Source of the DNA: an uncultured Acidimicrobiaceae bacterium
GTDB lineage: Bacteria > Actinomycetota > Acidimicrobiia > Acidimicrobiales > UBA8592
Direction of reading: 5' to 3'
Length of the DNA: 7,800 nucleotides
Assembly: GCA_913031515.1 (NCBI GenBank)
Contig: CAJWET010000067.1
Location: 1-7,800 of the forward strand
Shown here in pieces: positions 5,202 to 7,800 of this stretch (positions are counted from its first letter, which is position 1; every line of letters starts with the position of its first letter). The notes under the pieces were generated by a model. That model saw only the letters and a list, made by a program, of their open reading frames with translations. It did not search any database and had not been told where the DNA came from. The position numbers were made by a program, and so were the translations under genes.

Positions 5202-5551
5202 AACTTTCGTTCCGACGGGAAATAATTGCTTGGTTCACCGGCCGCCGTAGGCGCTTCCGCGTCCAAGGGAAAAGCATGGAACCTGTAATAGGTGACGCAG
5301 ATGTCGTACTTCTTGACTGTGAGGGCCGTTTTGAAGTTGGGGATATTGTCGTTGGCCGCCACCCATACAAAAAAACACGCATTATCAAATATGTCGCAGA
5401 TATCGATACCGCTGGGTATGTAGAGCTGCGGAGCCCGGGAGGAACTGATAGTCGCCAGTTCGGGCGAACTCATTCGAATCAAATCATTGGTCGAGCAACA
5501 ATAAATCTGACGAAAAGGAAGATCCTTCTGCGCCAGAATCAGGCGTTTTAA
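5198..5551 (+). CDS. sodX: Nickel-type SOD maturation protease (S26 family)
   Basis: This 117-residue peptidase of the signal peptidase/LexA-like S26 group is needed in known NiSOD systems to cut the SodN propeptide and free the N-terminal His for nickel. The catalytic serine is Ser26 in RVQGKSMEPVIGDADVVLL. The general-base Lys should be among Lys58, Lys59 or Lys64 in the KKTRIIKYV strand. VGDIVVGRHPY and ELRSPGGTDSRQFG match the later S26 strands. The N-terminus (about residues 6-20) is Arg-rich with only a short hydrophobic patch, so it is probably soluble or peripheral rather than membrane-anchored. The start is TTG 5198, overlapping the sodN stop in TTGA, which implies translational coupling; no strong Shine-Dalgarno is seen. 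Its TAA stop overlaps that of the convergent phosphoribosyltransferase gene (TTAA at 5548-5551). Confidence 0.9.
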   Translation: MKLSFRREIIAWFTGRRRRFRVQGKSMEPVIGDADVVLLDCEGRFEVGDIVVGRHPYKKTRIIKYVADIDTAGYVELRSPGGTDSRQFGRTHSNQIIGRATINLTKRKILLRQNQAF

Positions 5552-6081
5552 ACGAGGTCCTCGAAGAGCACTAGCCACTGCACAGATAGTTCAGATACCA
5601 CATCGCTTGCTGCCTTGTTCACTATTACGGAAACGCCGGCGCAGTGTGCCCCAGCATTGGTTATTGTTGTAATAACAGCACGGGCGGTATTTCCTGTCGT
5701 GATCCAGTCATCAACCACTAAAACGATATCGGAACTGTCGAGATCGAAGGAACGGCCATAAAAAAGTTGTTTTTCCCCTGTCCACGTAGCGGCAGATTCA
5801 GTTTGTATGTCCGCGCCGGGGTGATTACGTCCATCTTTTCTGATAAGAACAAGGCCTGCCCCAAGTTCTCTAGCGACTAACGCGCCCAATACGGGACCCC
5901 GTGCTTCGGGAGAAACAACTTTCGTCACCCCAAGATCTTGAAATCCTGCGGCCAAGGCAGAACCTAACTGACTAAGCATCGCCGGAGACCGGAATAAACC
6001 AGCAACGTCTGGATGCCCATTCACAGAAGGGAAAAACCCCTTCAGATTCTCGCGGAAGTGAATAAGCATCTCTGTATCCAT
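5548..6081 (-). CDS. APRT-like type I phosphoribosyltransferase
   Basis: This 177-residue cytosolic enzyme of the type I PRTase family transfers ribose-5-phosphate from PRPP to a nucleobase. The PRPP-binding loop is VLVVDDWITTGNTA (residues 120-133), with the paired acidic residues Asp124-Asp125 and the TTGNT phosphate loop. The segment VVSPEARGPVLGALVARELG (55-74) followed by GLVLIRKDGR resembles adenine phosphoribosyltransferase (ESRGFIFG... PIRKPGK), so purine salvage is the best guess; orotate- or xanthine-type specificity cannot be excluded. ATG 6081 is used, with Met5 as an alternative start; neither has a clear Shine-Dalgarno. It is divergent from the nucleoside deoxyribosyltransferase gene across 119 bp, consistent with a shared salvage role. 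Confidence 0.8.
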   Translation of the reverse strand: MDTEMLIHFRENLKGFFPSVNGHPDVAGLFRSPAMLSQLGSALAAGFQDLGVTKVVSPEARGPVLGALVARELGAGLVLIRKDGRNHPGADIQTESAATWTGEKQLFYGRSFDLDSSDIVLVVDDWITTGNTARAVITTITNAGAHCAGVSVIVNKAASDVVSELSVQWLVLFEDLV

Positions 6082-6145
6082 GGTCGAAGCCTACAAACAT
6101 TCCTTCTAGATGCCTTCTCCGAAAAGAAAGCAAGCCGAGAAAAGA

Positions 6146-6174
6146 TGGATATCCCTTCCAAATAATTGGATAAT
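6146..6174 (+). promoter_or_regulatory. Possible sigma-70-type promoter for the deoxyribosyltransferase gene
   Basis: TGGATA (6146-6151) and GATAAT (6169-6174) match 4/6 and 5/6 of the -35 and -10 consensus with 17-bp spacing. Transcription would begin near 6181, about 20 bases before the start codon and just ahead of the GGAG at 6183-6186. It is the best-scoring pair I see by eye in this divergent region. Confidence 0.35.
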
Positions 6175-6200
6175 TCTAAAGTTGGAGCAATCATGGATGT

Positions 6201-6620
6201 ATGCAAAACATGAAGGCTTACATTGCCGGGCCGTTGTTTAATGAAGGGGAACGCTGGTGGGTTGAAGAATTAGAAAAGGCTGTCGCATCAATAGGATTCG
6301 AAACATTTCTTCCCCATAGGGACAACCCGCCGAAAACACCTGAGACAGTCCAAACTATCTTTGAAAATAACCGCAAGGGGATAGAACACGCTGATATTCT
6401 CATCGCAAACCTCAATGGGATTACAACTGACGATGGCACCGCTTGGGAACTTGGCTACGCCGCTGCCTTGAAGAAACCGTCGATCGGTATCTTCACTGAC
6501 TGGCGGACTAGATTTGGAGGGGATGAAGTCGTGAACCTCATGATCGGCCGCTCCCTTGAAAATGTAGTCCATTCGCTCGATGAACTCGTTGGTGTTTTAA
6601 CCAGTTGGAAGAAATCGTGA
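6201..6620 (+). CDS. Nucleoside 2-deoxyribosyltransferase family protein
   Basis: This 139-residue cytosolic protein exchanges or hydrolyses the base of 2'-deoxyribonucleosides in nucleoside salvage. The N-terminal strand-loop KAYIAGPLFNEGERWW (residues 5-20), FLPHRDNPP, ADILIANLNG and the active-site segment TTDDGTAWELGYAAAL are diagnostic. Glu83 is the expected nucleophile and Asp65 and Asp77-78 lie in the usual acidic positions. VVNLMI near residue 112 supplies the conserved Asn-x-Met of the neighbouring subunit site. Start ATG 6201 has GGAG 14 bases upstream; Met4 (6210) is also possible, since many homologues begin directly with M-K-x-Y-x-A-G-P. It lies 18 bp upstream of manA and is probably co-transcribed with it. 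Transferase versus hydrolase activity (DNPH1-like) cannot be decided from the sequence. Confidence 0.87.
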   Translation: MQNMKAYIAGPLFNEGERWWVEELEKAVASIGFETFLPHRDNPPKTPETVQTIFENNRKGIEHADILIANLNGITTDDGTAWELGYAAALKKPSIGIFTDWRTRFGGDEVVNLMIGRSLENVVHSLDELVGVLTSWKKS

Positions 6621-6638
6621 CGTTAAGAAGGAAGATAC

Positions 6639-7800
6639 ATGGAACGACTTAACGCATTTGTTCAAAATTACCATTGGGGCGACACTTCGTTCATCGCTAC
6701 TCTTCAAGGGCGTCAGGCGACAGAGAAACCCGAAGCAGAACTTTGGATTGGAACTCACCAAAAATCCCCAAGCATGATTCTGGGTACCCCGAATACTCTT
6801 GCAGAGACGATTAACTCCGACCCTGAACAGACACTCGGGGTTCATGTCCATCAAACCTTTGGGGAGCTCCCATACCTTTTAAAAATATTGGCTATCAACA
6901 CTCCACTTTCCCTGCAGGTTCACCCGACCGCCGCACAAGCTCAAGCAGGATTTAACCAGGAAAACACTAATCAGATACCCTTGACAAGCCCGAACCGCAT
7001 ATTTACGACCGCGGATGAGAAATCAGAAATTGTCTGCGCCCTCACACCCTTTGAAGCCGTATTTGGTTTTCGAAGACTAAGCGAAAGCATGTCGAGAATT
7101 TCCCAAATTTCCCACCCCGATCTCGATGATTTCATAACTCAACTAAACCAGAGAGGAACAGATACGGAGCGACTTCGGGCAGTAGTCGGATGGCTGTTTG
7201 CGCAGCCTTCGGAAAAGATAAAGACACTCATACGGGCCGTCGAAGAAAACAGCCGACAAGTACCTGTCGGATCTTCACCTGAGCTCAAAAGTTTCGCCAA
7301 ACTAGCAGCTGTCTACCCAGATGATCCGGTTGTTATGATCTGTCTCCTCCTCAACCATGTCACATTACAAGCCGGAGACGCTCTCTATGTTCCACCAGGA
7401 ACCGTCCACGCATATTTGGGAGGATACGCTGTCGAAATCACATCAAATAGCGACAACGTTATCCGCGCTGGACTTACAACAAAGCCCGTCAACCCTGACA
7501 GTTTCTGTTCCATTGTTGACTTCACTCCTATTGATCCAAAAATCCAAACATCGGATAGTAGTCAAAAAGCGTATAACTCCTACGGGGCAGCTTTTTCTCT
7601 ATCCAGGCTTGATCTCGATGGAGAATGGACAACGAGTCTCGATGGGCCAGAGATTCTCATATCGACTGAAGGACCGTTCACCATAACAAACTCACAACAA
7701 GAGTCGCTCCAAATCAACCAAGGAACACCAGTATGGGTGCCCTACTCAGATCTTCACTACACCCTTTCTGGTAAGGCTCTTGTCTTCCGGGGAGCAGTTA
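6639..7800 (+). CDS. manA: Class I mannose-6-phosphate isomerase (truncated by window end)
   Basis: 387 codons are visible and the frame is open to the window edge. Compared with E. coli ManA only about four to ten residues should be missing. The enzyme interconverts mannose-6-phosphate and fructose-6-phosphate, feeding GDP-mannose or mannose catabolism. Visible are the N-terminal NAFVQNYHWGD, AELWIGTHQKSPS, then LQVHP with zinc ligands Gln93 and His95. Glu130 lies in KSEIVCALTPFEAVFGF, and YVPPGTVHAYLGG holds His257. These correspond to Gln97, His99, Glu134 and His255 of E. coli. ITSNSDNVIRAGLTTK is the family signature. The start is ATG 6639, preceded by AAGAAGGAAGA (6625-6635), a good Shine-Dalgarno. 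It is downstream of the deoxyribosyltransferase gene in the same transcript. Confidence 0.95.
   Translation, partial: MERLNAFVQNYHWGDTSFIATLQGRQATEKPEAELWIGTHQKSPSMILGTPNTLAETINSDPEQTLGVHVHQTFGELPYLLKILAINTPLSLQVHPTAAQAQAGFNQENTNQIPLTSPNRIFTTADEKSEIVCALTPFEAVFGFRRLSESMSRISQISHPDLDDFITQLNQRGTDTERLRAVVGWLFAQPSEKIKTLIRAVEENSRQVPVGSSPELKSFAKLAAVYPDDPVVMICLLLNHVTLQAGDALYVPPGTVHAYLGGYAVEITSNSDNVIRAGLTTKPVNPDSFCSIVDFTPIDPKIQTSDSSQKAYNSYGAAFSLSRLDLDGEWTTSLDGPEILISTEGPFTITNSQQESLQINQGTPVWVPYSDLHYTLSGKALVFRGAV

Noticed and set aside
5186..5578. 130-codon minus-strand ORF
   Set aside because: Antisense to sodX, which has the S26 motifs and the sodN overlap.
7357..7686. 109-codon plus-strand ORF
   Set aside because: Out-of-frame shadow inside manA, whose frame carries all zinc ligands and stays open to the window end.

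Overview
The window looks like a chromosomal stretch from a free-living bacterium of roughly balanced base composition, with tightly packed genes and many 4-base or stop-codon overlaps. It carries no rRNA, tRNA, CRISPR array, insertion sequence or phage gene that I can see. The gene set (nickel superoxide dismutase with its maturation protease, paired AhpD/CMD-fold proteins, a likely selenoprotein, TauE/SafE, a VOC protein) would fit an aerobic, possibly marine, actinobacterial or Chloroflexota-like lineage. That placement is inference from gene content, not a phylogenetic result.

Layout. Positions 1-330 hold the broken-looking 3' end of a gene, with glycosyltransferase-like sequence in one frame and the long open frame in another. 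It closes on a perfect 10-bp hairpin that could act as a bidirectional terminator. On the minus strand, 1365 down to 367 is a small operon. It encodes a carboxymuconolactone decarboxylase (CMD/AhpD-fold) protein without the redox Cys pair, then, coupled by an ATGA overlap, a second CMD/AhpD-fold protein read through an in-frame TGA (764-766). That TGA sits at the second position of the CxxC active site (C-H-T-U), and a SECIS-like hairpin lies 17 nt after it. A 35-codon ORF with a strong Shine-Dalgarno overlaps the operon's 3' end. Divergent to this, on the plus strand, are a VOC (glyoxalase/epimerase fold) protein, a TauE/SafE-type permease and a ribokinase-family sugar kinase (1463-3730).

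The centre (3716-5551) is a nickel superoxide dismutase module. A NiCoT-type nickel/cobalt permease with a histidine-rich loop runs on the minus strand. Divergent from it are sodN (NiSOD precursor with the HCxxPCGxY nickel hook after a 20-residue propeptide) and sodX (S26-type maturation peptidase), overlapping by 4 bases. The 160-bp intergenic region holds an unusually long imperfect inverted repeat, a candidate nickel-responsive operator or 5' leader structure.

The right end (5548-7800) has an APRT-like phosphoribosyltransferase on the minus strand. Divergent from it is a nucleoside 2-deoxyribosyltransferase followed 18 bp later by class I mannose-6-phosphate isomerase (manA), which runs off the window a few codons short of its expected end.

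How the parts may work together: the Sec/CMD operon and the NiSOD module both point to peroxide/superoxide or thiol-redox defence. The importer supplies Ni, SodX exposes the nickel hook, and SodN dismutates superoxide. The remaining genes are sugar-phosphate and nucleoside salvage. The main result is the probable AhpD-like CxxU selenoprotein, which an automatic caller would split into two short ORFs or call a pseudogene.
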